A stretch of 64,000 nucleotides of DNA from Pusillimonas noertemannii (GCF_003096595.1 NZ_QEKO01000001.1:1364001-1428000), one strand, 5' to 3'. Counted from the stretch's first letter, positions 43,737-52,543 are shown. Made by a program: numbers and translations. The notes: generated from the sequence alone by a model not told the origin.

Positions 43737-45245
43737 TTATCGAGCCATGGACACATTGATGTTTTTAATTTGCGTGAATTCAAACAATTCATCTCGAGAC
43801 TCTTCACGACCTTTTCCAGAACGTTTGTAGCCCCCGAAAGGGGCACCAATAAAGTGCGAGGAGCAGTCGTTGATCCATATATACCCGGCTTGCACCCTGT
43901 CGGCCGTACTGTGCGCGGTAACCAGGTCTCGAGTCCAGATTGACGTTGTAAGACCGAAATCCACGCCATTGACGGCACATAACAACTCGTCTTCGTCACT
44001 CCATTTCAGCACTGACAGAACTGGGCCAAATACTTCTTCCTGAGCAATGCGCATGTCGGGGCGAACCTCGGTAAACACCGTAGGCTCTATGAAATAACCC
44101 TGCTTCAGGGTGGGGTCTTCGGGGTGTTTTCCACCACAAGCCAAATTAGCTCCTTCTTGGAGAGCGATTTTTATATACTCTAAACTGCGCCGGTACTGGG
44201 CTTCGCTGGCAAGTGCACCCATGGTGGTAGCCGGGTCGGTCGCAATGCCGGGGCGGTGCTCAATAGCCACGCGCGTAATCAGAGCCTGAACAAAGCGGTC
44301 GTGTATGCTTTCGTGCAAGAATAAACGGCTGGTTGACCCGCAAGACTGTCCACACCAGGTGAAGTTCATGCCGCGCACGGCACCTGCCACGGCCTTGTCG
44401 AAATCAGCGTCCGGATACACGATCATCGCATTCTTTCCCCCCAGTTCGAGCAGAGTATGCTTCATGTCATGCGCTGCCGCGGCCAATACCGCGCGCCCCG
44501 CCGGCACACTGCCGATCAGGCCGATAGCCGCGACTTTTGGGTGCGCCACCAACGCTGCGCCTGTGTCACGTCCACCCAAGACACAGTTCAGCACACCGGG
44601 CGGAAACACCTCGGCCAACAGCTCGACCAGCCGCAGCGTCGACAAAGGCGCCTGCTCGGGCGGTTTCATGACAACGGTATTACCCGCCGCCAACGGAGCG
44701 GCGATTTTACCGGCTGCAAACATAAAGGGATGATTGAACGGAAAGATACGCGCCACCACGCCCAACGGTTCGCGTTTGGTGTAGTTGAGCGAACCATTTC
44801 CAGTGGGAAGCGTCTCGCCTTTGATCTCAAGCACCAGACCAGCGAAATACTCTAACTGCGTTGCGGCAATTTCGGCATCAAACAGCATTGCCTTGACCGG
44901 GTTCCCGCAACCCGCCGCATCAATAAGCGCCAGGTCCGCAGCATGCTCGCGTATCAGCACGGCAGCCCGACGCAGCATGCTGGCGCGCTCCAGCGGCGGT
45001 GTTCGGCTCCATGCGGGGAAGGCGTCGTCAGCGGCCCGCACTGCCGCATCGACCTGTTCGGCCTGCGCCACAGGCAAACTAGCCAGGCGTTCACCCGTGC
45101 TGGGATTAATCGCCTCCAGTACTTCAGCACCGGGGGCCGGTTGCCATTGGCCGGCCCAAAAGTGAGTCAACCGAGTGGGCATAATCTGCGAGAGACGATC
45201 AACGAGATCGGGCTCGCCATTTGAGGTAAGTTTAGTATCAGACAT
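43737..45245 (-). CDS. Aldehyde dehydrogenase family protein
   Basis: A 502-aa NAD(P)-dependent ALDH, last gene of the SDR-TRAP-ALDH operon. The general base Glu is in LELGGKNAMIV and the nucleophile Cys in WCGQSCGSTSR; PFNHPFMFAAGKIAAPLAAGN and EEVFGPVLSV are also typical. Start MSDTKLTSNGEPDL at 45245; the longer frame overlaps dctM and is rejected. With the SDR gene it could oxidise an alcohol or carbonyl in two steps to an acid. The natural substrate is unknown. It begins 14 bases after dctM. Confidence 0.9.
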   Translation of the reverse strand: MSDTKLTSNGEPDLVDRLSQIMPTRLTHFWAGQWQPAPGAEVLEAINPSTGERLASLPVAQAEQVDAAVRAADDAFPAWSRTPPLERASMLRRAAVLIREHAADLALIDAAGCGNPVKAMLFDAEIAATQLEYFAGLVLEIKGETLPTGNGSLNYTKREPLGVVARIFPFNHPFMFAAGKIAAPLAAGNTVVMKPPEQAPLSTLRLVELLAEVFPPGVLNCVLGGRDTGAALVAHPKVAAIGLIGSVPAGRAVLAAAAHDMKHTLLELGGKNAMIVYPDADFDKAVAGAVRGMNFTWCGQSCGSTSRLFLHESIHDRFVQALITRVAIEHRPGIATDPATTMGALASEAQYRRSLEYIKIALQEGANLACGGKHPEDPTLKQGYFIEPTVFTEVRPDMRIAQEEVFGPVLSVLKWSDEDELLCAVNGVDFGLTTSIWTRDLVTAHSTADRVQAGYIWINDCSSHFIGAPFGGYKRSGKGREESRDELFEFTQIKNINVSMAR

Positions 45246-45259
45246 CAGTACTCCGTGGG

Positions 45260-46576
45260 TTACCCAAGCGCCCGCGGCAACCATGTGGCAATGCCGGGCA
45301 GGAAGAAGACGACCACCAGCATCGCCAAGCTGATCACGACGAACGGCGTGGCGGAACGAAACACTTGGGTAATGGTGATATGAGGCGGCACAACGCCTTT
45401 CATGGTGAACAGCAGCAGGCCGAAGGGCGGCGTCATCAGTCCCAGTTGCATTGCTATCAGGAACAACACGCCGAACCAGATCTGGTCAATGCTGGCGCCG
45501 ATGACCAGCGGCATGAAAAACGGCAAGGTCAGCAGCATCATGCTAATCTGGTCTACGAAACAGCCCAACACGATCAAGATCAAAACCATGGCGATCACGA
45601 GTTCGGTGGAGCTGAGACCAAGGCTGCTGATCTTGCCCAGTAGTGCGTTGGTGGCGCCCGACATCCCCAACAGCTGAGAAAATGCGGTGGCGCCAACGAT
45701 GATGAACAGGATCATGCCTGAAATCTGCACTGTGCCCCGAAGCGAAGCAAGCAAGCTCTTCAGGGTAAGTGAACGGTACAGCGCGGCAAGGCACACGGTT
45801 CCAGCAACGCCCAGCGCAGCCGCTTCCGTAGGTGTCGCCAGACCGCCGGTCATCGCGCCGATCACCACGCAGAATATTGAAAGCAGCGGCAAAACGTAAA
45901 TGAAGAAAGGACGGTATTTTGGCCAACCCGAATACGCGGTACCGATATCGTTCGCAGGAACCATGTGCGGACTGATCTTCGCACGCAGAATGATATACCC
46001 CACAAACACCGTCGCCAGAAACAGACCAGGCAAAATGCCGGCAAACAGCAACTTGGTAATGGAAATATTGGCCAAACTGCCCAACAAGACAATTAGTGCC
46101 GAGGGTGGTATCAACATGTCCACACCGCCGATGGCAATGATAGGGCCCATGGCGAGGCTGGGATGATACTTTTTCTCAAGCATTACCGGCGTCATCGATC
46201 TTCCCAGCATCGCGGTGGTTGCGATGGTCGAGCCCGAAACGGCCGAAAACGCCGTGCCAGCAACGATCGAAACAACCGGCAATCTAGCAGGCACGCGGTA
46301 GATCATACGATCGAAGCCTTCAATTACCTTAATGGCCAACCCTGTTTGAAACAATAGTTCGCCCATAAGCACGAACATGGGTATGGGCGTCAACGAGAAG
46401 GTAATGACTGAAGCAACAGAGTTGCGGGCGAGCTGGTCGATGCCGGCGACGCCTCCCATGAATAGGAAAGCTCCCATGATGTTGGCCGTAAGGAATGCCA
46501 GCGCCACTGGCAGACCCAGCAGCATGAACATCATCACGGCGCCTAGCAACAAGGTCAGATTTAGTATCCAGTCCAT
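45260..46576 (-). CDS. dctM: TRAP transporter large permease (DctM type)
   Basis: A 438-aa, about 12-helix membrane subunit that uses the Na+ gradient to drive uptake of the ligand delivered by DctP. Features are the hydrophobic opening WILNLTLLLGAVMMFMLLGLPVALAF, the family motif SVASVITFSLTPIPMFVLMGEL, and AVSGSTIATTAMLGRSMTPVML, which lies in the ion and substrate region. It forms a complex with DctQ, encoded 42 bases upstream. TRAP systems carry organic acids; which one cannot be told here. Confidence 0.93.
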   Translation of the reverse strand: MDWILNLTLLLGAVMMFMLLGLPVALAFLTANIMGAFLFMGGVAGIDQLARNSVASVITFSLTPIPMFVLMGELLFQTGLAIKVIEGFDRMIYRVPARLPVVSIVAGTAFSAVSGSTIATTAMLGRSMTPVMLEKKYHPSLAMGPIIAIGGVDMLIPPSALIVLLGSLANISITKLLFAGILPGLFLATVFVGYIILRAKISPHMVPANDIGTAYSGWPKYRPFFIYVLPLLSIFCVVIGAMTGGLATPTEAAALGVAGTVCLAALYRSLTLKSLLASLRGTVQISGMILFIIVGATAFSQLLGMSGATNALLGKISSLGLSSTELVIAMVLILIVLGCFVDQISMMLLTLPFFMPLVIGASIDQIWFGVLFLIAMQLGLMTPPFGLLLFTMKGVVPPHITITQVFRSATPFVVISLAMLVVVFFLPGIATWLPRALG

Positions 46577-46618
46577 GAATTTTACCCAGGCAAGGTTTGA
46601 ATGCGTTGGCGCGATAGA

Positions 46619-47167
46619 TCAGGCGGCAGATGTGGCTTCTTGCCGTACTGCCTTTGGTCCTAGCCACAGGCGGCGCAAGCGAAACAGGAACTCGACAGCT
46701 AGAATCAGGAACAAAATCGCTGCAGGCAGCAGTACCCACCATTCTGGAATGACCAGTATCTTGATAACCAAAGACCCCTGATTCGCGCTGGCAATAACCG
46801 TGCGCAAGCAGGCCGCGGCCATGACACTGCTGATTGCCGCGCCGACAATATCCATAAGCAGCTCAATGCTCCAGGCGACTTTGTTTGGCAACGCACGCAA
46901 CAGCATATCCATGCGGATATGCTGACCTTCCCGCAATAGCCACGGCGATGCCAGAAAAGTCGATAGATACAACATGTATTCAGCAACTTCCGGTGACCAC
47001 GGCAAGTTGCCCCAACGCATGCCTCGCGCCGCGACATCAGCACAGACAACAACAACCATCAAGCCAGTCAGGACGCAGGCCAGTAGCGCCAACGCATTCA
47101 GCAACTTGCCGTACCAATTATCCATCCGGGCCCATAGGCCCGGACGTATAGAGATGGAGTCGTTCAT
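46619..47167 (-). CDS. dctQ: TRAP transporter small permease (DctQ type)
   Basis: A 182-aa protein with four membrane helices: LLNALALLACVLTGLMVVVVC, the SPEVAEYMLYLSTFLASPWLL region, VAWSIELLMDIVGAAISSVMA and WWVLLPAAILFLILAVEFLF. Between helices it has LREGQHIRMDML, a recognisable DctQ motif. It forms the small subunit of the TRAP membrane complex. The start overlaps the dctP stop by one base (TAATG), indicating coupled translation. Confidence 0.9.
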   Translation of the reverse strand: MNDSISIRPGLWARMDNWYGKLLNALALLACVLTGLMVVVVCADVAARGMRWGNLPWSPEVAEYMLYLSTFLASPWLLREGQHIRMDMLLRALPNKVAWSIELLMDIVGAAISSVMAAACLRTVIASANQGSLVIKILVIPEWWVLLPAAILFLILAVEFLFRLRRLWLGPKAVRQEATSAA

Positions 47168-48138
47168 TACCGTACCAGCAGCTCACGCAGCTTGGGACCG
47201 TGTTGCGGACTTAACCTGTTGATGTTGGACCATACAGATTCCTCGGCCGCCTTTAGATAGGTTTCGCGATCGGCAGCCGAAAGCTCTATCACCTCGATAC
47301 CGGCCGCGGCTTGACGCTTTTTCTCTTCTTCCCACATCTGGGCGTTCTGCAAGTTCAGGTCTTCCATCCAGCGAGCAGCCTGCGTCAGAATTTCTTTTTG
47401 CTGATCGTTCAGCTTGTTCCATTTATCTTGATTGATAAGAACACCTACTTCTGTGTTGTAGAAACCGGGCTCGACGCGATACTTGGTTTGCTCTTGCAAG
47501 CTCAGGTCGAACAGACCCGAGACGGGCCAGCCATAGCCATCGACAACGCCCCGTTCAAGCGCCGTATACAACTCGCCGGGAGCGATTGTTAGCACGGTGG
47601 CCCCCAATGTCTCGAAGAAGTAGCGGTAGATGGGTATACCTCGCAAGCGCAAGTCCTTGAGGTCAGCGCCAGTAATGGGCTTCTTCAGGAAAAGGTGATA
47701 GGGCATTTGATCGATAGCGCGGCCCAGGTAGAGCGCATTGAGCCTATCACCCCAAACTTGATCGATGTATTCCCGGGCTCCGTTCTTATCCCATTCTTGA
47801 ACCGGTATGGTGCTTACCGACAAGGCATCGGCCTCGGGCAGCAAGTTGGTATAGAAGTTGCCCGTGACGTTAGCCATGTCTATGACACCGGTCTTTATGG
47901 CATTGCCCACCTCGAATGGAGGCATTACCTTTGCCCCACCGCCCAGATACTGGATCTGAACCACTCCCTTGCCATCCTCGTTGACCTTCTTGATGAATTT
48001 TTCGAAATTCTGTGAAAAGAAGTTGCCTTCAGGCCAAGCGCTTACCGCACGTAGCGTGACTGTTTCAGCATTAACGGGTGCGATGGAAGTGACGGCAAAG
48101 CAAGCTGATACCAAGACAGATCGAAGCAGGGTTTTCAT
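47167..48138 (-). CDS. dctP: TRAP transporter solute-binding protein (DctP type)
   Basis: A 323-aa periplasmic binding protein with signal peptide MKTLLRSVLVSACFAVTSIA and cleavage after VNA. The start at 48138 follows AAGGAGA. Family features include YLGGGAKVMPPFEVGNAIKTG, KDLRLRGIPIYRYFFETLGA (the Arg that usually grips the ligand carboxylate) and GELYTALERGVVDGYGWPV. The ligand is likely a carboxylate, but its identity is unknown. It lies about 100 bases downstream of the SDR gene, which may leave room for a second ribosome entry or an internal promoter. Confidence 0.92.
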   Translation of the reverse strand: MKTLLRSVLVSACFAVTSIAPVNAETVTLRAVSAWPEGNFFSQNFEKFIKKVNEDGKGVVQIQYLGGGAKVMPPFEVGNAIKTGVIDMANVTGNFYTNLLPEADALSVSTIPVQEWDKNGAREYIDQVWGDRLNALYLGRAIDQMPYHLFLKKPITGADLKDLRLRGIPIYRYFFETLGATVLTIAPGELYTALERGVVDGYGWPVSGLFDLSLQEQTKYRVEPGFYNTEVGVLINQDKWNKLNDQQKEILTQAARWMEDLNLQNAQMWEEEKKRQAAAGIEVIELSAADRETYLKAAEESVWSNINRLSPQHGPKLRELLVR

Positions 48139-48241
48139 TGTATGTCTCCTTGTTCTACGTTCAGGCGGTCTTTGCTGACGCCAAGACCGCGCCATTGCCT
48201 ATTAAGGGCCAAAGCTTGGTTGGAATCGTTGCAGCGTGAAT

Positions 48242-49015
48242 CTAAAGAAAGGTGAGCCCACCGTCGACGATCAACGATTGACCGGTAACAAAGCCACTTG
48301 CCTCGGAGGCCAGAAAGGACACCACTCCGGTAAGGTCTTGTGGTGTGGCTTCGCGCGGCACCGAGCGCATGTCGATCTGGGCCTGTTTCTGAGCCGGTGT
48401 TACCGTTTCTCGCGAAATCTCGGTATCGATGGCGCCAGGTAGCAGGGCGTTCACGGTAATGCCGCTGACGCCGAGCTCACGAGCCATGGATCTTGTCATG
48501 CCAATGACTGCGGCTTTGGACGTTGTGTAGTGCAGATAATGGGGCCTGCCCATCGTGACGGCTGCCGAGGATACGTTGATGATGCGCCCCCACTTGCGCT
48601 GCCGCATGGATGGCAAAAGCGCCTTCACCATAAGTAGCGTTCCGGTGATATTCACATGCAGCACCTTGGTCCACTCGTCCAGGGGAATCTCTTCAAAGGG
48701 CCGCATCTTGAGCGTGGAGAAAATGGCGGCATTATTTACAAGTATGTCGGCGCTGCCAAGTTGCTCAAGCAGTTTATGGCAGGCAGAAGCCACCGAAGCC
48801 TCGTCTCCGACATCAACTTCGAACGGCAGGCAATGGCCTCCGTGCCCGGAAGCCTCGGCAGCCACCTGATTGACCGCTTTGGCGTTAATGTCGAGTGCCG
48901 CTACCCGATAACCTTGTGCACAGAATTCTTTGACATAAGCACGCCCGATACCCTGCGCGGCACCGGTTACAACAACCACACGAGAGGAATTCGGAACTTG
49001 GGAATTTGTTGACAA
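48242..49015 (-). CDS. Short-chain dehydrogenase/reductase of the island operon
   Basis: A 257-aa classical SDR: VVVTGAAQGIGRAYVKEFCA for the cofactor, DINAKA (Asp favours NAD), NNAAIF, NVSSAAVT for the catalytic Ser, YLHYTTSKAAV for YxxxK, and GFVTGQSLIVDGGLTFL at the end. The best start is TTG at 49015, seven bases after AAGGAG; the TTG at 49036 lies before the ribosome site. It is the first gene of the operon and is read from a promoter embedded in an inverted repeat. It probably oxidises a hydroxy compound brought in by the TRAP system. Confidence 0.9.
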   Translation of the reverse strand: MSTNSQVPNSSRVVVVTGAAQGIGRAYVKEFCAQGYRVAALDINAKAVNQVAAEASGHGGHCLPFEVDVGDEASVASACHKLLEQLGSADILVNNAAIFSTLKMRPFEEIPLDEWTKVLHVNITGTLLMVKALLPSMRQRKWGRIINVSSAAVTMGRPHYLHYTTSKAAVIGMTRSMARELGVSGITVNALLPGAIDTEISRETVTPAQKQAQIDMRSVPREATPQDLTGVVSFLASEASGFVTGQSLIVDGGLTFL

Positions 49016-49080
49016 GGGAGGTCTCCTTGGAAGCAATTTTTAGCGGTAGAAACGGTGGACGCCGTTGTGACTTGGAAGCT

Positions 49081-49109
49081 AGTATATGAATCGATAAATA
49101 ACGATTCAA
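49081..49109 (-). promoter_or_regulatory. Promoter of the SDR-TRAP-ALDH operon
   Basis: On the minus strand, TTGAAT (49109-49104), exactly 17 bases, TATACT (49086-49081), a good sigma-70 promoter. The transcript begins near 49074, about 60 bases before the SDR start. The operator repeat lies within this promoter. Confidence 0.75.
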
Positions 49110-49118
49110 TCTCGATTC
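49087..49118. promoter_or_regulatory. Operator candidate: inverted repeat plus third half-site
   Basis: TGAATCG (49087-49093), 8 bases, CGATTCA (49102-49108) form a perfect inverted repeat lying within the promoter spacer and over the -35. A further CGATTC follows at 49113-49118. The palindrome TGATCGATCA (49121-49130) covers the adjacent start codon. Binding here would affect both divergent genes. Confidence 0.7.
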
Positions 49119-49119
49119 C

Positions 49120-50460
49120 ATGATCGATCAATGTAAACCCCTAAACAGCGCAGACAGCATGCCTTCCCGTCAAAAATCAAAAGCACATGAATCGCCCCGC
49201 CCAGCCCATACCGATCTGATCAGCGCAAAAGATGCTTGTGCCATGCTGGGCATCAAGCTGGCAACGCTGTACACCTACGTAAGTCGCGGCCGCCTGCACC
49301 CCATCGCAAGGGCCGACACCCGCACCAATCTCTACCTGCGCCACGAGGTAGAAGGCTTATTAGCACGTAGTACTGGACGAATGGGCCTCCCAACCGGAGC
49401 CTCAACCGCACTGCGCAAAGGGCAGCCGGTCGTCAACAGCAGCATCACCGAAATTACCGACCAAGGCCCCAGCTACCGGGGACATCTGGCTTCCGATCTT
49501 GTGCGTCACCCGGGCAACTTTGAAGCGGTGGCAGAATTATTATGGTCAGGGGTATTGCCAGGAGCTCAACACACTTGGCCAGTAGAACCCCCGGAAGTCG
49601 ACTTGAAAGTAGCGCTCGATGCCATGCATTTTGAACGCATGCCCAGCCTGCGTATGATGCGTGTGCTGTCTATTGCTGCCACGGCCATGGGCGGCGGCAC
49701 CTTGGTAGAGGAACTACGCAGCGGATCGATAACCCGATACTCCAGACAAATGCTGTTTGCCTTTGCTGGATGCTTTGGTGTGTTGGGTCCGACTCACGGC
49801 TACTGCGACGTAGTGGGAGAGCGGCCCATTGCAGCACACATACTTAATTCATTGGGTATTCAACAAACTCCTCAACGGCTGAACGCGGTCAATGCGGGGC
49901 TGATCATGTGCGCCGACCATGATTTGTCATCATCTACTTTCTCGGCACGGGTGGCCGCCTCGACGGGAGCGGGTCTGCACGCCTGCATTGTCACGGCGCT
50001 GGCGACCCATGTAGGCGTAACGTTGGCAGGCGGCTGCGACCAAGCCGACCAGCTAATACGTGGATTCGCGTCAACTGCGCAAATCAAGGCGCGAGTAAGC
50101 CAAGCCGAGCGCAACCGCGAGCGCCTGCCTGGCTTTACGTTACCGCTTTATCCGCATGGCGACCCACGGGCCACGTTTCTGATCGAGATCGCACACCAAC
50201 TTGGAACACCCTCGCGACAGGCGGAGATGGCATTTCGTTTTATTGAAAACGTACATAACCAGCTTGGCATGCCGCCCAATCTAGCCGCGGGGCTCATAGC
50301 CTTATGCCTTGCCTCGGGGCTACCAGAGCGCACGGCCAGCACTTTATGGGGAACAGGCCGTGCGGCTGGCTGGATTGCGCATGTGCTGGAACAACGGTTG
50401 GCAGGATTCCAGATCAGACCACGTAGCAATTACATCGCGTCAGGAAAACGTACTGAATGA
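49120..50460 (+). CDS. HTH-citrate synthase fusion, predicted inactive; candidate regulator
   Basis: A 446-aa protein with an excisionase/MerR-like helix-turn-helix at about 33-82 (LISAKDACAMLGIKLATLYT, then YVSRGRLHPI) joined to a citrate synthase fold from about 103. The fold is clear: SSITEITDQGPSYRGHLASD, ADHDLSSSTFSARVAASTGA. Of the catalytic set, His267 (ADHD) and Asp348 (GDPR) remain. The His of the GPxHGGA motif is Ala303 (TLAGGCDQ), and the His of the GFGHPLY motif is Leu341 (GFTLPLY). It is therefore probably not a working synthase. It is divergent from the SDR-TRAP-ALDH operon, with a palindrome between them. I infer a metabolite-sensing transcription factor. ATG at 49159 is an alternative start. 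Confidence 0.75.
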   Translation: MIDQCKPLNSADSMPSRQKSKAHESPRPAHTDLISAKDACAMLGIKLATLYTYVSRGRLHPIARADTRTNLYLRHEVEGLLARSTGRMGLPTGASTALRKGQPVVNSSITEITDQGPSYRGHLASDLVRHPGNFEAVAELLWSGVLPGAQHTWPVEPPEVDLKVALDAMHFERMPSLRMMRVLSIAATAMGGGTLVEELRSGSITRYSRQMLFAFAGCFGVLGPTHGYCDVVGERPIAAHILNSLGIQQTPQRLNAVNAGLIMCADHDLSSSTFSARVAASTGAGLHACIVTALATHVGVTLAGGCDQADQLIRGFASTAQIKARVSQAERNRERLPGFTLPLYPHGDPRATFLIEIAHQLGTPSRQAEMAFRFIENVHNQLGMPPNLAAGLIALCLASGLPERTASTLWGTGRAAGWIAHVLEQRLAGFQIRPRSNYIASGKRTE

Positions 50461-50614
50461 GATGCTCCAAGAACAACTCTACCCTCCCGTACTTGTACGA
50501 ATGGACCAAGCATGGCCTGGGCCATGGTCTCAAACCACGCCCAATCGCATCATGGTCGTAGGCAGGCCCGCCTCGATAAGGCCTGCCTTCCCGTCCATTC
50601 ATCCGGAGGTCGCC
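50461..50614. other. Island edge between the regulator and comEA
   Basis: There is no reading frame of note. GGCAGGC (50561-50567) and GCCTGCC (50579-50585) form a small dyad that could terminate the regulator transcript, without a U-tract. GGAGGT just before 50615 is the comEA ribosome site. Confidence 0.45.
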
Positions 50615-51247
50615 ATGAATCCCTTTACAGAATCCACCGTAGCCCGCCCCCTAACTGAAGCCCCGGGCAAGGCCGCCAACGACCAGCTTATCAATGGCCA
50701 TCAAGCCGCCCAAAACGGCCCGGCACAGCAAAGTACAGCACCCGGCCAGATACAGCAGAGCACCACACCTGGCCAGGCGCCGCAAAGTACAGCACCCCAA
50801 CATACAGCGCCCCAGCATAGAGCCCGAGAAGGCCGCATGCCGCTTCGCCATCCTCGTTCGGCCCGCCTTGCCCGGCGCCGCGCGCGGGGCAAGGAAGCGG
50901 CTAGCCAGCCGGCTGCGTCGTGGCGGGTCTATGGCGGCAAAGCGGCGGGCGCCGTTCTTGGCTTTTTGCTGGCCTTGGCTTCGCCGTCGGCGTGGGCCGT
51001 CGACGTCAACACCGCCACTGCCCAGCAGCTTGAAACCATCACCGGCATCGGGCCCAAGACCGCGCAAGTCATCGTCGACGAGCGCACGCGCGGCGGAAGC
51101 TTCGAGTCGTTCGACGACCTGGCCGAGCGTGTCAAGGGCATAGGCCCCAAGAAGTCCCATTCACTGCAGGCGGCCGGGCTGACCATGGGGCAGGCGGGGG
51201 CGGCGCTAAAAAGCGCTGCGCCCGCGGCGCGCAAACCGGGAAAATAG
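50615..51247 (+). CDS. ComEA family DNA-binding protein with repetitive N-terminus
   Basis: A 210-aa protein. The C-terminal part (about 130-195) is a ComEA helix-hairpin-helix domain, VDVNTATAQQLETITGIGPK and DLAERVKGIGPKKSH, which binds double-stranded DNA. Before it is a hydrophobic helix or signal (GAVLGFLLALASPSAWAVDV), so the domain is periplasmic. The first 75 residues are odd: a cytoplasm-facing tail of near-repeats of QQSTAPGQ and QSTAPQHTAPQ, then an Arg-rich stretch. ComEA proteins pull DNA in during transformation. The start at 50615 has a strong GGAGGT. If the long tail is not real, a later start is possible. Confidence 0.78.
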   Translation: MNPFTESTVARPLTEAPGKAANDQLINGHQAAQNGPAQQSTAPGQIQQSTTPGQAPQSTAPQHTAPQHRAREGRMPLRHPRSARLARRRARGKEAASQPAASWRVYGGKAAGAVLGFLLALASPSAWAVDVNTATAQQLETITGIGPKTAQVIVDERTRGGSFESFDDLAERVKGIGPKKSHSLQAAGLTMGQAGAALKSAAPAARKPGK

Positions 51248-51541
51248 CTTCGGAGCCCGGCGCGCCTCGCATGGCGGGCCGGGCTAGCGGCGCACGCTTT
51301 GGCGTTCAAGGCCAACGTTCGGGGGGCAAGATAAACGGTCAGCCGTTCAAAGTAATTGTTCAACTATTCGAAGCAGATGGCCGGGCGTGCGAAGCGAGAC
51401 TGGAGGTCGCGGCGAATGGGCGGCTATGCATGAAAAACGCCCGGCATGCAAGGCGAACAGGGCCGCCTGCCGGCCGGTTTTCTTTGCGGCTTGGCGGCCG
51501 TGCCCGGTGTCGGGCGTATCGTTGGGTGTATCATTTGCAGC

Positions 51542-52447
51542 ATGAAACAATACCAGACCATCGAGCAAACCATAGGCGGCACGCCTCTGGTTCGACTGCA
51601 GCGCATTCCCGGGCAATTTGGCCAAGAACGGGGCAACGTCATTCTGGCCAAGCTTGAAGGCAACAACCCCGCGGGGTCTGTAAAAGACCGCGCCGCCAAT
51701 TCCATGATCAGCCGCGCCGAGCAGCGGGGCGAGATCAAGCCCGGCGACACCCTCATCGAGGCCACCAGCGGCAACACGGGCATTGCCCTGGCCATGGTGG
51801 CCGCCGTGCGCGGCTACGAGATGATCCTGATCATGCCTGACAACCTGTCGCTCGAGCGCCGCGCGGCCATGACGGCCTATGGCGCGCAGCTTATTCTTAC
51901 GCCGGCCAACCAGGGCGGCATGGAGTACGCCCGCGACCTCGCTACTTCTATGCAGGCCGAAGGCAAGGGCAAGGTGCTCGATCAATTCGCCAACCCCGAC
52001 AACACCCAGGCCCATATCGATACCACAGGCCCCGAGCTTTGGCGGCAAACCGATGGCGGCATCACGCATTTTGTCAGCGCCATGGGCACCACCGGCACCA
52101 TCATGGGTGTGGGCAGCTATCTGCGCAGCCAGAACCCGGCCATCCAGGTCGTTGGCGCGCAGCCGGCCGAGGGCGCTTCGATTCCCGGCATACGTAAGTG
52201 GCCCGAGGCCTATCAGCCCAAGATCTATCACCCCGAGCAGGTCGATGCCTTCGAGTACATCGGCCAGCACGAAGCCGAGGAAATGGCCCGCCGCCTTGCG
52301 GCCGAAGAAGGCATTTTTGCCGGCATCTCGTCGGCGGGGGCGCTGGTGGCGGCGCTTCGGGTGGCCTCGCGGGTTCAGAATGCCACCATCGCCTTCATCA
52401 TCTGCGATCGCGGCGACCGCTATCTGTCCACCGGCGTGTTCAATTAG
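51542..52447 (+). CDS. cysM: Cysteine synthase B
   Basis: A 301-aa PLP enzyme making cysteine (or S-sulfocysteine with thiosulfate) from O-acetylserine. The cofactor lysine is in NNPAGSVKDRAA, the phosphate loop is ATSGNTGIALAMVAAV, and GTTGTIMGVGSYLR and ICDRGDRYLSTGVF are conserved. QPAEGASIPGIRKWPEAYQP is the CysM-type loop. The start at 51542 (MKQYQTIEQTIGGTPL) matches the family. It is separated from comEA by 294 bases with a GC-rich dyad (51254-51285). Confidence 0.95.
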   Translation: MKQYQTIEQTIGGTPLVRLQRIPGQFGQERGNVILAKLEGNNPAGSVKDRAANSMISRAEQRGEIKPGDTLIEATSGNTGIALAMVAAVRGYEMILIMPDNLSLERRAAMTAYGAQLILTPANQGGMEYARDLATSMQAEGKGKVLDQFANPDNTQAHIDTTGPELWRQTDGGITHFVSAMGTTGTIMGVGSYLRSQNPAIQVVGAQPAEGASIPGIRKWPEAYQPKIYHPEQVDAFEYIGQHEAEEMARRLAAEEGIFAGISSAGALVAALRVASRVQNATIAFIICDRGDRYLSTGVFN

Positions 52448-52543
52448 TCCCGTCCCAAAGGCGCGCGCCAAAGCCTGCCATGAAGCGCCGGCGCTTCATG
52501 GCGGCCGGGTCTACCGATGTCTCTATTTCTAAAACTGCAGGGT

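Noticed and set aside
49120-50460. Housekeeping citrate synthase (gltA or prpC)
   Set aside because: The HTH fusion, the loss of two conserved histidines and the absence of TCA or methylcitrate genes nearby argue against a metabolic role.
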